DNA from: CAYPNF01 sp964411985 | GTDB taxonomy: Bacteria; Verrucomicrobiota; Verrucomicrobiia; Limisphaerales; J093 | Length of the DNA: 64,000 nt | Assembly: GCA_964411985.1 (NCBI GenBank) | Contig: CAYPNF010000027.1 | Span: forward strand, 48,664 to 112,663 | Direction: 5' to 3' | Shown here: positions 35,598 to 44,307 of the stretch, one piece after another | Layout of the letters: each line of letters starts with the position of its first letter | Position numbering within the stretch: the stretch's first letter is position 1 | The notes under the pieces: model-generated | Told to the model about the DNA's origin: nothing | Seen by the model: the letters and a program-made list of their open reading frames with translations, nothing else | Database searches by the model: none | Translations under genes and position numbers: made by a program

Positions 35598-37295
35598 CTA
35601 GGTTCCTGAGTAGAATCCTGCGACGGGCACAATCTCGTCGACGCGCTCGATCCGCACTTTGTTAGCGATGGGCAACCCCAAGTCGATGTACCGATTCGGA
35701 TCGTCCGAGTAACGACTATGGATTCGGGGGTCGTAGACGAACTTCAGCGTGTCATTGAAAACGATGGCTTCATCGCGGCAGATGACCGCCCCATTCCAGG
35801 CAACCCCGCTCGCGGCCATCCGGTTGGCCACCGCGTGGTTGCAGTAGTACACGCCATCCATCCGGTTGTAGTTGTTGGAGCTGAGGGAATCGTAGGGTTG
35901 CAGCGCCCCGGTCCCATCCTTAGGGTATCCCGTGATCTTCCCCGCTCTGGTGGCGGTCATTTGGATGTCAGCAGCGTAGTTGTAGGCGCTGTTGACCACC
36001 CCATTGCCGTCGGCGTCGTACCATGCCGAGTCCGGCGTCCCGTCCCCATTGGTGTCCAGATATTTCACGGCGTCGTCGGGCGTGCTCCGGATGCCATCCT
36101 TGCCCAGGCTGGCTTCCGCACCCACGTTCTTGAGCCCGTAATCGGCGGCGTCAAAACAGTTCGCCTTCCAGTCGGAGGAATTGACTGCGCCTCCCAGGAC
36201 GGAACCTCGCACCGCGAATCCGACCAAGTCCTTTTTGTCGGCGACGGCGTTCTTGACCCAATTGTCACGGTCAGCCTGAGACATGGAGGAGGGTGCTGTG
36301 GTGAAGCTTGGGCCATTCACATAGGTCACGTTGCCCGCGACGTACAGGTTTCCTCCCACGTAGAGCGTGCCCGTTCCGGTCACCGGCCCGCTGATCACGA
36401 CATCCCCCGGCACCACCACGGGGCCGTTGATCTTGATCGGAGCACCGGCCGTGCCTTTCAGATAGAGCCCAGGTTTGGAGACATCCGCGTGCACGGCGTT
36501 CACGACCACCGTCGAACCCACCAGGAGCTTGCTTCCCGAGGCCACCGCCTTGTTTTGGTAATAAGTAAAGTCCAGCAGGTTCGGCATGGGGATCCGCGGA
36601 ACACCCGAATGAACCATTCCCACCGGGTCCGCGGCAGCGGTGCCTTTGAACGGAGGGGTACTGGTCAGAGGATCCACCGCCACCTTGTTGCAGGCGACTC
36701 GCCCGTTGGCGAAAATGGCCCCGTTGACCGTCGGGTTGTAGCGGAAATCGAAGTCCCAGTTTGCGCGATTGTCTCCGTATCCCGTGATGGTGCTTCCCCA
36801 CCACCAACCCCAGTTGTTCAGGAAATACTCATAATCGAAAACCAGGCTGGGTGGGTTCTTGCGTACCGTCGCCTGGACTGTGCGGGTGTGGGCTCCGACC
36901 TGGGCTGAAGTGGTGACCAAGTACAGGTCTGTGACGCCTGTGGGGTGATTGGAGATGGTAACCCATACCTCCTTGAAATCAGAGTTCGCCTCCGCCTTCA
37001 GACTCGCCATGTAGGGAACACTGACCGAACCGGCCGTCAGCGAATACTGGCCCAGGAAAGGTGCACTGCTCCCACCCGAGGTGGCATCCGCGATGGCCTG
37101 CACCGCCCAGGAGAGCGCGTTTTCCGCGTGACGGTAGGCTTCGTTCGAGCTCCATCGTCCATATTCGGCCCGCGCCCGATACGAGCTCAGCTGAATCATG
37201 GCGAAGGCGGTGATGCCGAGCACGCCGGAAAGGATGACGGTCGGAGCCAGCACCGTCCCCGCCGTGAGCCTGCGGAGTTTCCTCAAAATCTTCAT
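35598..37295 (-). CDS. PilX-like pilus assembly protein with long beta-rich domain
   Basis: A 565-residue protein from ATG 37295. The N-terminal hydrophobic helix (VILSGVLGITAFAMIQLSSY) and the following NEAYRHAENALSWAVQAIAD match the PilX start. The long exported part includes Gly/Val-rich beta segments (GTLYVGGNLYVAGNVTYVNG) and a calcium-binding-like segment (YLDTNGDGTPDSAWYDADGN). It is the third gene of the first pilin trio (13 nt after the PilW-like gene) and a larger relative of the 29186-30523 protein. Confidence 0.75.
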   Translation of the reverse strand: MKILRKLRRLTAGTVLAPTVILSGVLGITAFAMIQLSSYRARAEYGRWSSNEAYRHAENALSWAVQAIADATSGGSSAPFLGQYSLTAGSVSVPYMASLKAEANSDFKEVWVTISNHPTGVTDLYLVTTSAQVGAHTRTVQATVRKNPPSLVFDYEYFLNNWGWWWGSTITGYGDNRANWDFDFRYNPTVNGAIFANGRVACNKVAVDPLTSTPPFKGTAAADPVGMVHSGVPRIPMPNLLDFTYYQNKAVASGSKLLVGSTVVVNAVHADVSKPGLYLKGTAGAPIKINGPVVVPGDVVISGPVTGTGTLYVGGNLYVAGNVTYVNGPSFTTAPSSMSQADRDNWVKNAVADKKDLVGFAVRGSVLGGAVNSSDWKANCFDAADYGLKNVGAEASLGKDGIRSTPDDAVKYLDTNGDGTPDSAWYDADGNGVVNSAYNYAADIQMTATRAGKITGYPKDGTGALQPYDSLSSNNYNRMDGVYYCNHAVANRMAASGVAWNGAVICRDEAIVFNDTLKFVYDPRIHSRYSDDPNRYIDLGLPIANKVRIERVDEIVPVAGFYSGT

Positions 37296-37308
37296 GTTGA
37301 CCTTACCT

Positions 37309-37911
37309 TTAGTTGTTACGCATCTTCACCGTGAACACGCGCGTTACCTGCGTCCGCCGCAGGCTGCGATCGGGGTTGCGCCTCATCGCTGTGAAATCGT
37401 CGTCGAACTGAAGGAAAACGTTCACCGCGGAGGAATCCAACGAACCATCCGCTTTGGCGCTCAGGAAGAAATAGGCGTTGCGCAGCACCACCGAGTTGGT
37501 CCCCTGCATCAGGATGTTTTCGTCCCCCGCTGCCGCCCGGTTGGGGTCGTGTACCAGCCTGCAGTTCACCGGATCGTAGACCAACTCCTCCCTCGGATAG
37601 GCGGGGGTTTGCCCCCGGGCGATGATGATTCTTCGAAAGAAGACTGACCCCGTGGCGGTGGGGTCCGCGGTGACCACCGACTCACCGGAACTCATGGGGC
37701 GCAGCACCCGGTTCACTTTGTCTTCCAACAGATTTGCCTTCATCTCCAGGCTCGAGTCCACCAGCCCGCGGCGTTGCTCTTTCGCCACTTCCATGACGAG
37801 CGTCAGTAGAGCGCCCAGAACGAGGACGCCCACCGCCGAGGCCAGCACCATCTCGACGATGGCCATGGCCGAGGTTCTGCGGGTTTTCGATGGATTCAAT
37901 CTGGTGTTCAT
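37309..37911 (-). CDS. PilW-like minor pseudopilin (atypical leader)
   Basis: A 200-residue protein from ATG 37911. The N-terminal helix is SAMAIVEMVLASAVGVLVLG. It keeps the Glu at position 5 of the helix but has Ala-Met where the Gly-Phe cleavage site would be, so processing by a prepilin peptidase is uncertain. The rest (SSLEMKANLLEDKVNRVLRP) fits PilW/GspJ-like minor pilins. It is the middle gene of the trio, 39 nt after the PilV-like gene. An in-frame extension to 37947 is not leader-like. Confidence 0.72.
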   Translation of the reverse strand: MNTRLNPSKTRRTSAMAIVEMVLASAVGVLVLGALLTLVMEVAKEQRRGLVDSSLEMKANLLEDKVNRVLRPMSSGESVVTADPTATGSVFFRRIIIARGQTPAYPREELVYDPVNCRLVHDPNRAAAGDENILMQGTNSVVLRNAYFFLSAKADGSLDSSAVNVFLQFDDDFTAMRRNPDRSLRRTQVTRVFTVKMRNN

Positions 37912-37950
37912 GGCGGCGCGGTGCAGATCTGACTCAACTTGGGACAAGTC

Positions 37951-38463
37951 CTATAGATCTCGGACACGGAGTAGGTCCAAACGGCGCGTGATCGTGCCTC
38001 CAAATCCGAGTGGGGGATCCCATTTTACCTCCATCTGCAGGTGCTTGGTGTGGGGAAGCCCCCCACTCATTGTGGTGGTGAACACAACACGCATCTGCGG
38101 ATTCCGGTTGGTGATCCATATCAGATCCGGATGGAAAGTCAGGTAGTTGGTGTTGACCAGGCTGATCCACGAACTGCTGGAGGGGATTCGGAGGTTGGGA
38201 GTACCCGCACTGCCAGTGTAGAGCCCGTTGATCGGTTGGTTCGTTATAACATTATCGAATTCAATGGCTTGCACATTTTCCAGATAGTGCGACATGAAGT
38301 TCGAGACAATCCCTTTGTCATGGTCCTTGTAGGAACTGAGTCGACTCAGGTAAATCGCCGACATGTTGGCCAGAACCAACACCGCGACGATCGCCGAACC
38401 GATCATCGCTTCTGCCAGCGTGAAACCCTTTTGTCCCCTGCTTGACGAGTGAACAATTCTCAT
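37951..38463 (-). CDS. PilV-like minor pseudopilin
   Basis: A 170-residue prepilin from ATG 38463 with the leader SSRGQKG|FTLAEAMIGSAIVAVLVLAN. The Gly/Phe site and Glu5 are intact. The globular part is beta-rich and contains SAGTPNLRIPSSSSWISLVN. It heads a six-gene minus-strand cluster: PilV-like, PilW-like, PilX-like, coiled-coil protein, histidine kinase, response regulator. Intergenic gaps after the first are all under 15 nt. Confidence 0.83.
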   Translation of the reverse strand: MRIVHSSSRGQKGFTLAEAMIGSAIVAVLVLANMSAIYLSRLSSYKDHDKGIVSNFMSHYLENVQAIEFDNVITNQPINGLYTGSAGTPNLRIPSSSSWISLVNTNYLTFHPDLIWITNRNPQMRVVFTTTMSGGLPHTKHLQMEVKWDPPLGFGGTITRRLDLLRVRDL

Positions 38464-38640
38464 TCCTGATTCCCAATCCAGCCATTTAGCGCCTATGGCA
38501 CCTATCGGCAGTAGGCGTTTGGAACTTTATATAAATCTAATTGGCTCTATTTGGAAGCAGTTCTTTTGCCATGCCAAGGCGGTAGGCTCATCCCCAGGGA
38601 TCTTCCCTCTCCAGGGAAGAAGGGCGCTCTGCCAACTCGT

Positions 38641-39981
38641 TCACAGCTCCGCGGAGACGAACCGGTCGAATTCAGTGCGGCAATGGGGTGGGATACGAAC
38701 TTTGAAGCGCACGAGGTCGCCTTCGTATTCGCGCTCAATGATTTGGCCAATCGTATGGAGGCGGGAAATCGCGGCGGCCTCGGACTGGGGAATGGTCAAC
38801 TCAACAAACTGACGCAAGGGGCGCAGCTGGTTTCCCAGTTCGGCGAGTAGCGCTTCGAAACCTTGCTGGGTCTTGGCGGAAATGGCCACGGCTCCCGGAT
38901 AGCGACTGGCGAGCGCCTCGGCTGCCCCCGGGTCCGCAAGCAGGTCGATCTTATTGAAGATCAGCAACAGCGGTTTCTCAGCCACTCCCAGTTCCACGAG
39001 CACTTCCGTGACGGAGTCCATTTGCTCCAGGTACTGCGGATGACTCACATCCACGACGTGGACGAGGAGTTCGGCATTGACCACTTCTTCCAGGGTGGCT
39101 TTGAATGCCTCGACCAACTGATGCGGCAGTTTGCGTATGAATCCTACGGTATCGGAGAGCAGCAGGTTTTGGTTGCTCGGAAGACGGAGCCGCCGGGTGG
39201 TGGGATCGAGCGTGGCGAAGAGTTTGTCCTCTTCCAGAACCTCTGCGCCTGTCAGGGAATTGAACAGGGTGGACTTGCCCGCGTTGGTGTACCCGACCAG
39301 TGAGACAAGCGGCCAGAGACTTCGTTGGCGGCCCTGGCGCTGGGTGGTGCGCTGGCGCCGGACCTCCACCAATTCCACCTCGATCTTGGCGATTCGATCC
39401 TGCACACGTCGGCGGTCGGTTTCCAGCTGGGTTTCGCCGTCACCGCGCATGCCGATACCGCCCTTCTGACGGGAGAGATGGCTCCAGTAGCGGGTGAGGC
39501 GGGGCAGCAAGTGCTGCAGTTGGGCCAATTCCACTTGCAGCTTGCCTTCGCGGGTGCGGGCGCGTTGGGCGAAAATATCGAGAATCAGGGAGGTGCGGTC
39601 GAGGATCTTGCACTCAAAGTGTTTCTCCAGGTTGCGCGTTTGCGCGGGAGAGAGTTCGTCGTCGAAGATGACGGTGTCGACGCGGTTCGTGCGGCAAAAT
39701 TCGGAGAACTCCGTTGCTTTTCCGGATCCGATGTAGGTGCTGGCACTGGGGGATTCCAGGCGTTGAACCGCGTTGCTGATGATCTCTCCTCCAGCGGTCT
39801 CGGCCAGTTGGGCCAGCTCGTCCAGGGATTCATGGACGGAACCGGCCGGTCTGGACTTCAATTCGACACCGACGAGAAAAACCCGTTCGGTGCGCCTATT
39901 TACGGTAGAGACAAGAGCTTTCAACGTTGATGCAACGATCCACTGCAGGGTCACTATAGGCGGAGTGGACCTCGCCTGCAA
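38641..39981 (-). CDS. hflX: Ribosome-associated GTPase HflX
   Basis: GTPase that binds the 50S subunit and rescues stalled or hibernating ribosomes. The N-terminal HflX domain includes YIGSGKATEFSEFC and the glycine-rich segment RQKGGIGMRGDGETQLETDR. The G domain has G1 LVGYTNAGKSTLFNSL, G3 LSDTVGFIRKLPHQLVEAFK and G4 FNKIDLLAD. Up to 446 residues from TTG 39981. The true start is unclear; GTG 39954 and TTG 39924 are in frame, and none has a good Shine-Dalgarno sequence. It stands alone, divergent from nrfH. Confidence 0.93.
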   Translation of the reverse strand: MQARSTPPIVTLQWIVASTLKALVSTVNRRTERVFLVGVELKSRPAGSVHESLDELAQLAETAGGEIISNAVQRLESPSASTYIGSGKATEFSEFCRTNRVDTVIFDDELSPAQTRNLEKHFECKILDRTSLILDIFAQRARTREGKLQVELAQLQHLLPRLTRYWSHLSRQKGGIGMRGDGETQLETDRRRVQDRIAKIEVELVEVRRQRTTQRQGRQRSLWPLVSLVGYTNAGKSTLFNSLTGAEVLEEDKLFATLDPTTRRLRLPSNQNLLLSDTVGFIRKLPHQLVEAFKATLEEVVNAELLVHVVDVSHPQYLEQMDSVTEVLVELGVAEKPLLLIFNKIDLLADPGAAEALASRYPGAVAISAKTQQGFEALLAELGNQLRPLRQFVELTIPQSEAAAISRLHTIGQIIEREYEGDLVRFKVRIPPHCRTEFDRFVSAEL

Positions 39982-40071
39982 CCTCTTCGAGGGCGGGCTT
40001 GATTCAAGTCAAGGAAGCTTATGATTAGGGTTGGTAAGGGATGGGAAGTTTGATACCTTGATTCTGCGACG

Positions 40072-40524
40072 ATGAAGGCATCTACAATCAGTGGCGCCGT
40101 TTTGGGAGTGTGCCTGGGCCTGGCGATCGGCATTGGTGGTTACACCTTTGCTTACGCGAAAGGCTGGGCTTACTTGACCAACGACCCAGCTGCTTGCGCC
40201 AACTGCCACGTCATGCAGGATCACTTGGACGGCTGGCTTAAGTCCAGCCATCGGAATGCCGCCACCTGTAACGACTGCCATGCCCCGGCCAATCTTGTGG
40301 GCAAGTATCTGACCAAGGCGGACAACGGCTTCTGGCACTCCTTTGCCTTCACGACCGGCCGGTACCCTGACCCGATCCGGATCAAGCCACGCAACCATGC
40401 GGTGACTGAGAAAGCGTGCCGGAAGTGTCACGCAGAAATCGTGGGGGCCATCGATGGTGGGCATCACGGCAAGCAGGAAGTGTCTTGTGTCCGGTGTCAT
40501 ACCTCGGTGGGCCATCTGAAATAG
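40072..40524 (+). CDS. nrfH: Cytochrome c nitrite reductase small subunit NrfH
   Basis: Membrane-anchored tetrahaem quinol dehydrogenase of the NapC/NirT family that passes electrons to NrfA. The 150-residue protein has one N-terminal helix (GAVLGVCLGLAIGIGGYTFA) and four haem sites: CANCH, CNDCH, CRKCH and CVRCH. DPAACANCHVMQDHLDGW is typical of NrfH. ATG 40072 is the first start and no Shine-Dalgarno sequence is evident. nrfA starts 6 nt downstream, so this is a standard nrfHA operon. Confidence 0.96.
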   Translation: MKASTISGAVLGVCLGLAIGIGGYTFAYAKGWAYLTNDPAACANCHVMQDHLDGWLKSSHRNAATCNDCHAPANLVGKYLTKADNGFWHSFAFTTGRYPDPIRIKPRNHAVTEKACRKCHAEIVGAIDGGHHGKQEVSCVRCHTSVGHLK

Positions 40525-40530
40525 AACTTT

Positions 40531-41976
40531 ATGAGCACAAATCCCAACTTTCCCTCTTCGTCTTCTCCCCTTCCGGGTGGCCGTGGCTGGCTATTCCTGG
40601 GGACGGTGGCCGTGGCTGCTGTGGCCTCGATCGCAGGGCTGGCGCTGCTGGTGAACATCATGGAGCGCAAGCAGGAGGGAAAAAACCCGTTCTACCGGGT
40701 GGTCGAGCTGAACGATTCGATCGACGACCCGGCGATTTGGGGTAAGAACTTCCCACTCCAGTACGACGACTACAAGCGGACCGTGGACATGACGCACACG
40801 AAATATGGGGGTAGCGAAGCGATGTCGCGCTCCCCCAGCGCGGCGGATCCTCGCTCCTTTGTGGCGCAATCGCGGTTGGATTTGGATCCCAAGCTCAAAC
40901 GTTTCTGGGCCGGTTACGCTTTCGCCAAGGATTTTCGGGAGGACCGGGGGCACGCCTTCATGCTTGATGACCAGACTTACACCGAGCGCCAACAGGCCGT
41001 GAAACAGCCTGGCACCTGTCTGCACTGCCACGCGTCCATTTACACCACCTACAAGAAGATGGGCGATGGTGACCTGATGAAAGGGTTCGAAAAACTCAAC
41101 CCCATGCCTTTTAGCGAGGCACGCAAACTGGTGGCGCACCCGGTTGCCTGCATCGACTGCCATGATCCGGCCAACATGCAATTGCGGATCACCCGGCCCG
41201 GATTCCTGGAAGGAGTCAAAGCGTGGAAAGCCAGCCAGGGGGTGAAAGACTACGACGTCAACACCATGGCCACGAGGCAGGAAATGCGCTCCTTTGTCTG
41301 CGGTCAGTGCCATGTGGAGTACTATTTCAAGGGGACCGAGAAACGGTTGGTGTATCCCTGGCAGAACGGTTTGAAAGTGGAGAACATCCTGGCCTACTAC
41401 GATGAGGTAAAGCACAAGGATTGGGTACACGCCGAGAGTGGTGCGCCGGTGCTGAAGGCGCAGCATCCGGAGTTTGAATTGTGGAACCAGGGAATCCACG
41501 CGCGTTCCGGCGTGGCTTGCGCGGATTGCCACATGCCATACAAGCGGGTAGGGGCCCACAAGATCAGCGATCACCATGTTCAGAGCCCGCTTCTCAATCT
41601 GAACCAGGCCTGCCAGACTTGTCACAAATGGCCGGAGCAGGAGCTGAAATCGCGCGTGGAACAGATCCAGGATCGCACCTTCAAGCTGCGAAACCTCGCC
41701 ATGGACGCCATCCTGGAGTTGGTGGACGAGATCAAAGCGGCCAAGACGGCGGGAGCGAGTGACGCGGAACTGGCCGTGGCCCAGGATTTCCAGCGCAAGG
41801 CGCAGTTCTTCCTCGATTTTGTGGAGGCGGAGAATTCCATGGGTTTCCACGCTCCCCAGGAAGCGGCGCGGATCCTGGCGGAGTCGATTGACTTCAGCCG
41901 GAAGGGGCAGTCGGCGCTGCGTGGCAAGAAACCCCAGATGGCGCAGGCAGCCAGTGTTGCGGCGCAGCCAAAGTGA
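40531..41976 (+). CDS. nrfA: Ammonia-forming cytochrome c nitrite reductase NrfA
   Basis: Periplasmic pentahaem enzyme that reduces nitrite to ammonium by six electrons. The 481-residue protein has an N-terminal helix (FLGTVAVAAVASIAGLALLV) that may stay as an anchor. Haem sites in order are CLHCH (163-167), CIDCH (207-211), CGQCHVEYYF with the active-site Tyr, CADCHMPY, and CQTCH. HPEFELWNQGIH supplies the conserved active-site His region. The first, catalytic haem has CXXCH instead of the more common CXXCK, so the proximal ligand should be His. This variant is known in part of the family. It is coupled to nrfH. Confidence 0.96.
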   Translation: MSTNPNFPSSSSPLPGGRGWLFLGTVAVAAVASIAGLALLVNIMERKQEGKNPFYRVVELNDSIDDPAIWGKNFPLQYDDYKRTVDMTHTKYGGSEAMSRSPSAADPRSFVAQSRLDLDPKLKRFWAGYAFAKDFREDRGHAFMLDDQTYTERQQAVKQPGTCLHCHASIYTTYKKMGDGDLMKGFEKLNPMPFSEARKLVAHPVACIDCHDPANMQLRITRPGFLEGVKAWKASQGVKDYDVNTMATRQEMRSFVCGQCHVEYYFKGTEKRLVYPWQNGLKVENILAYYDEVKHKDWVHAESGAPVLKAQHPEFELWNQGIHARSGVACADCHMPYKRVGAHKISDHHVQSPLLNLNQACQTCHKWPEQELKSRVEQIQDRTFKLRNLAMDAILELVDEIKAAKTAGASDAELAVAQDFQRKAQFFLDFVEAENSMGFHAPQEAARILAESIDFSRKGQSALRGKKPQMAQAASVAAQPK

Positions 41977-42042
41977 CGCCAAACTGCGGGTGCTGGGGGA
42001 GGGGGCTGACCCAAGGTACTCCTCTCCTCAGGCCTGGCATAT

Positions 42043-42098
42043 CAGATCAAGGGGATTACGAAGCACAAGGTGCGTGGCGCACGAGGTGTCTTGATCTG
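42043..42098. terminator. Nested hairpin between nrfA and a convergent gene
   Basis: An outer 9-bp stem CAGATCAAG/CTTGATCTG (42043-42051 and 42090-42098) encloses an inner stem GTGCG/CGCAC (42070-42074 and 42078-42082). It lies between the converging nrfA (+) and PEP-CTERM (-) genes. It probably ends or protects transcripts in both directions, although no U-tract follows. Confidence 0.5.
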
Positions 42099-42126
42099 TG
42101 GACCTCTTGACGTCAACACGTACGGC

Positions 42127-42711
42127 CTACGGCTTGCGCCGACACAGCCAGCAGAGGGAACCAGTCCCGGTCAGTAGGAGCGCGTAGGTCGAAGGTTCCG
42201 GCACGGGTTGCAGCACGCTGAAGGATTGGAGGCCTAGGAGGGGTTGGGCGAGCTCCATTCCGTATGGATTGCCCCCTTGTGCGTAAAACGGCGATGAGGT
42301 ACCATAGCCACCTAAACCTTTTGATGAAGCCTCTTCGTAGGTTGCCCCCAAGTAAATGCTCCAGGCTTTCACCTGCAGCCATGCCCACCCTCTTGGTTCT
42401 ACCGAAGGTACAACCGGGTCGCCAGAGGAGATCCTGTTTTGGAAGTAGCCCGGAAGCACCAACGACATGATGATGCGTTCTGAGGAGTTCCCAAATGCCA
42501 CAAGAGGGGTCATGGAATCGGCGGTTGGACCACCATAGGCCTCAACCCGCCAATCCGATCCCCATAGCCGAGTGCCCGTCCAATCGTAAATGGGGGCGTC
42601 AAGTCCATACACTCTATTCTTGTTGACGAGATCGAAGATGGCCTGAGCTTGGACGGTAACTGCGGAACCAATGAGCAAACCCAAGAGAGATGTTGTTGTC
42701 ATGATCATCAT
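42127..42711 (-). CDS. PEP-CTERM exported protein (copy 2)
   Basis: A 194-residue secreted protein from ATG 42711 with a signal peptide ending near VTVQAQA. The sorting signal at the C-terminus is VPEPSTYALLL, a helix, then LCWLCRRKP, which an exosortase would recognise; no exosortase is in the window. The body (YDWTGTRLWGSDWRVEAYGG; GGYGTSSPFYAQGGNPYG) is paralogous to the gene at 43460-44041. The two share a 31-nt identical stretch in the 3' part. Probably cell-surface or EPS-associated; function unknown. Confidence 0.85.
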   Translation of the reverse strand: MMIMTTTSLLGLLIGSAVTVQAQAIFDLVNKNRVYGLDAPIYDWTGTRLWGSDWRVEAYGGPTADSMTPLVAFGNSSERIIMSLVLPGYFQNRISSGDPVVPSVEPRGWAWLQVKAWSIYLGATYEEASSKGLGGYGTSSPFYAQGGNPYGMELAQPLLGLQSFSVLQPVPEPSTYALLLTGTGSLCWLCRRKP

Positions 42712-42750
42712 TTGTACCTCGGTGGCCTGGACCAGATTTGTTCGAGCTCT

Positions 42751-43464
42751 CTACGGCCATGGAATACGAGCTAAGCGTATGTCGGTCTGATACCGTGTCC
42801 GGAATGCGTCGGTTATGCTTGAATTAGCGCTGTAGTAGGTGTGCTGCACACGGTTGTCAGACCATACAAAATAGACACGGACCATGTCGGAACAAGACCC
42901 GTTGTGCTCTCCGGCCTCATGATCGTAGCCCTGCAAAGTTGTTACCCAAAAACCATCTCCGTTATCGACCCACCAATCTAGGAGCACTCCCCCGGGTGGC
43001 CGAACTGGGTCAAAAGACCCGTAGTTGGTCCCCGTACCCGAGAATACCGGAGGGAAACTTTGAGTTGTAATGCGGAAGTCGTTGGTTGCCCAGGATACGG
43101 TGCCGTCGGCGGCGATGCTGGCGAAACGTCCATAGGCATCGATCATGGAATTACCAGCGTCGTTGCGCCGGTCCATCCATCCCACGAAAAGCGTGTTGCC
43201 ATCAGGACGCACGGTGATCGTTGGCATCCATTGCTCGTTTGTCCCGGCATCCGTGTTTACCCGCAAAGGAGTTCCCCAACTGAGACCGCCATTTGCCGAA
43301 CAGGAAAGGAAAATGTCGGATCGATCGATAGTGTTGGTCGATGGCCTATCGGCATACGTGACGTAGACATGTTTCGCCCGATTTGTGCTGATTGAATCGG
43401 TGTTCACGGCGGCGATTGCAGGACAGTTAAACCCCTTGAAGTACAGATCTCCCTGTCTGCTATG
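42751..43464 (-). pseudogene. 5'-truncated sialidase-like (BNR repeat) gene
   Basis: About 238 residues are open and have clear family features: an Asp-box-like SCSANGGLSWGTPLRVN, MPTITVRPDGNTLFVGWMDR and VRVYFVWSDNRVQ. These match the C-terminal half of exo-alpha-sialidase-like beta-propellers. No start codon with a leader exists. The frame continues upstream only by running through the neighbouring PEP-CTERM gene in another phase, so the N-terminal half has been lost. The break is within a few bases of the end of that PEP-CTERM gene, which points to a rearrangement. Confidence 0.75.
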
Positions 43465-44041
43465 CTTTGCGCCTGCACAACCAGCAGAGGGAACCAACTC
43501 CCGCGAGCAGGAGCGCGTAGGTCGAAGGCTCGGGGACGGGTTGCAGCACGCTGAAGGATTGGAGGCCGATGAGGGGTCTTGGGGGATCCAATGCGTAGGG
43601 GTTGCCGCCTCGCGCGTAGAATGGCGTTGACTCTCCGTAACCACCCAACGCTCGCGCCGACGCTTCGTCATATGTGGTACCAACCGTTACGTCCCAGACC
43701 TTCACTTGGAGCCAAGCCCAACCGCCCGAACTCACGGAGTAGACTGCAGAAGAAGGAAAATGCAGATCCTTAAAGTAGCCAGGCCCCACAAATGCGACAG
43801 TGATCCTTGCGCCCGGATTGTGTAGGTCCGAAGCAGGGACTAGGGCCTCCGGTGTTGGACCTCCGTACAACTCCACCCGCCAATCGGGTCCCCACAGCCG
43901 ATTCCCAGTCCAATCATAAACTGGCGAATCAAGACCAACGGTTAGGTTCCTGTTCACCAAGTCAAAAGTGGCCTGAGATCGAGCCACGCCTAAATTGAAC
44001 GCAATTATACACGAAAAGATAGGCGTCTTGGCGAATGTCAT
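43460..44041 (-). CDS. PEP-CTERM exported protein (copy 1)
   Basis: A 193-residue protein from ATG 44041 (GTG 44053 is also in frame) with a signal peptide ending near ARSQA. The mature part begins TFDLVNRNLTVGLDSPVYDW and continues LWGPDWRVELYGGPTPEAL. The C-terminal sorting signal is VPEPSTYALLL...SLCWLCRRKA. It is clearly paralogous to the 42127-42711 protein and probably arose by tandem duplication. Function unknown; surface or matrix association is inferred from the sorting signal. Confidence 0.85.
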   Translation of the reverse strand: MTFAKTPIFSCIIAFNLGVARSQATFDLVNRNLTVGLDSPVYDWTGNRLWGPDWRVELYGGPTPEALVPASDLHNPGARITVAFVGPGYFKDLHFPSSAVYSVSSGGWAWLQVKVWDVTVGTTYDEASARALGGYGESTPFYARGGNPYALDPPRPLIGLQSFSVLQPVPEPSTYALLLAGVGSLCWLCRRKA

Positions 44042-44094
44042 AAAGTAGTCCACTTCTCAGGATTCTGAGTCGGGCAGGCAACCTATGGTTAGGG

Positions 44095-44307
44095 TCATGG
44101 GATCCTTGCCGCACGAATATCGATCTCGGCACCGATCCGTGCGCCCAGATAGGCTGAGCCCCCTGTGGAAGCCTGGAACTCAAGACCATCCTGGGCGTTT
44201 GCCGATAGGCTCAAGAGCCATGCTAGAATGGAGGTTTTGACGATCACGCGATGTGATGCCGCGGCGAATCGGTGCCATGCGCCCGCCCACCTTTTCCTCG
44301 TTGTCAT
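44095..44307 (-). CDS. Short protein with signal peptide, possibly a gene fragment
   Basis: A 70-residue open frame from ATG 44307. An export signal is plausible (VIVKTSILAWLLSLSANAQ), but only about 30 residues follow it (ASTGGSAYLGARIGAEIDIR then AARIP). It may be a small secreted protein. It may also be the two ends of a larger gene joined by a deletion, because its tail DIRAARIP resembles the end (DIRLARIPWP) of the truncated sialidase-like gene nearby. Low confidence. Confidence 0.35.
   Translation of the reverse strand: MTTRKRWAGAWHRFAAASHRVIVKTSILAWLLSLSANAQDGLEFQASTGGSAYLGARIGAEIDIRAARIP

Noticed and set aside
35718..36908. A 396-codon open frame antisense to the PilX-like gene
   Set aside because: It mirrors the codon pattern of the real gene, has no domain, no leader and no ribosome-binding site. 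High GC makes such antisense frames common here; the long frames opposite eno, nrfA, dnaG and the GT-C-like gene were rejected for the same reason.
39982..40071. An FNR-type site upstream of nrfHA
   Set aside because: TTGATACCTTGATT near 40050 is a direct, not inverted, repeat and does not match TTGAT-N4-ATCAA.
43465..43683. Upstream part of the open frame of the sialidase-like remnant
   Set aside because: These 219 nt lie within the PEP-CTERM gene in another phase and give a Ser/Pro/Arg-rich shadow sequence with no family features.
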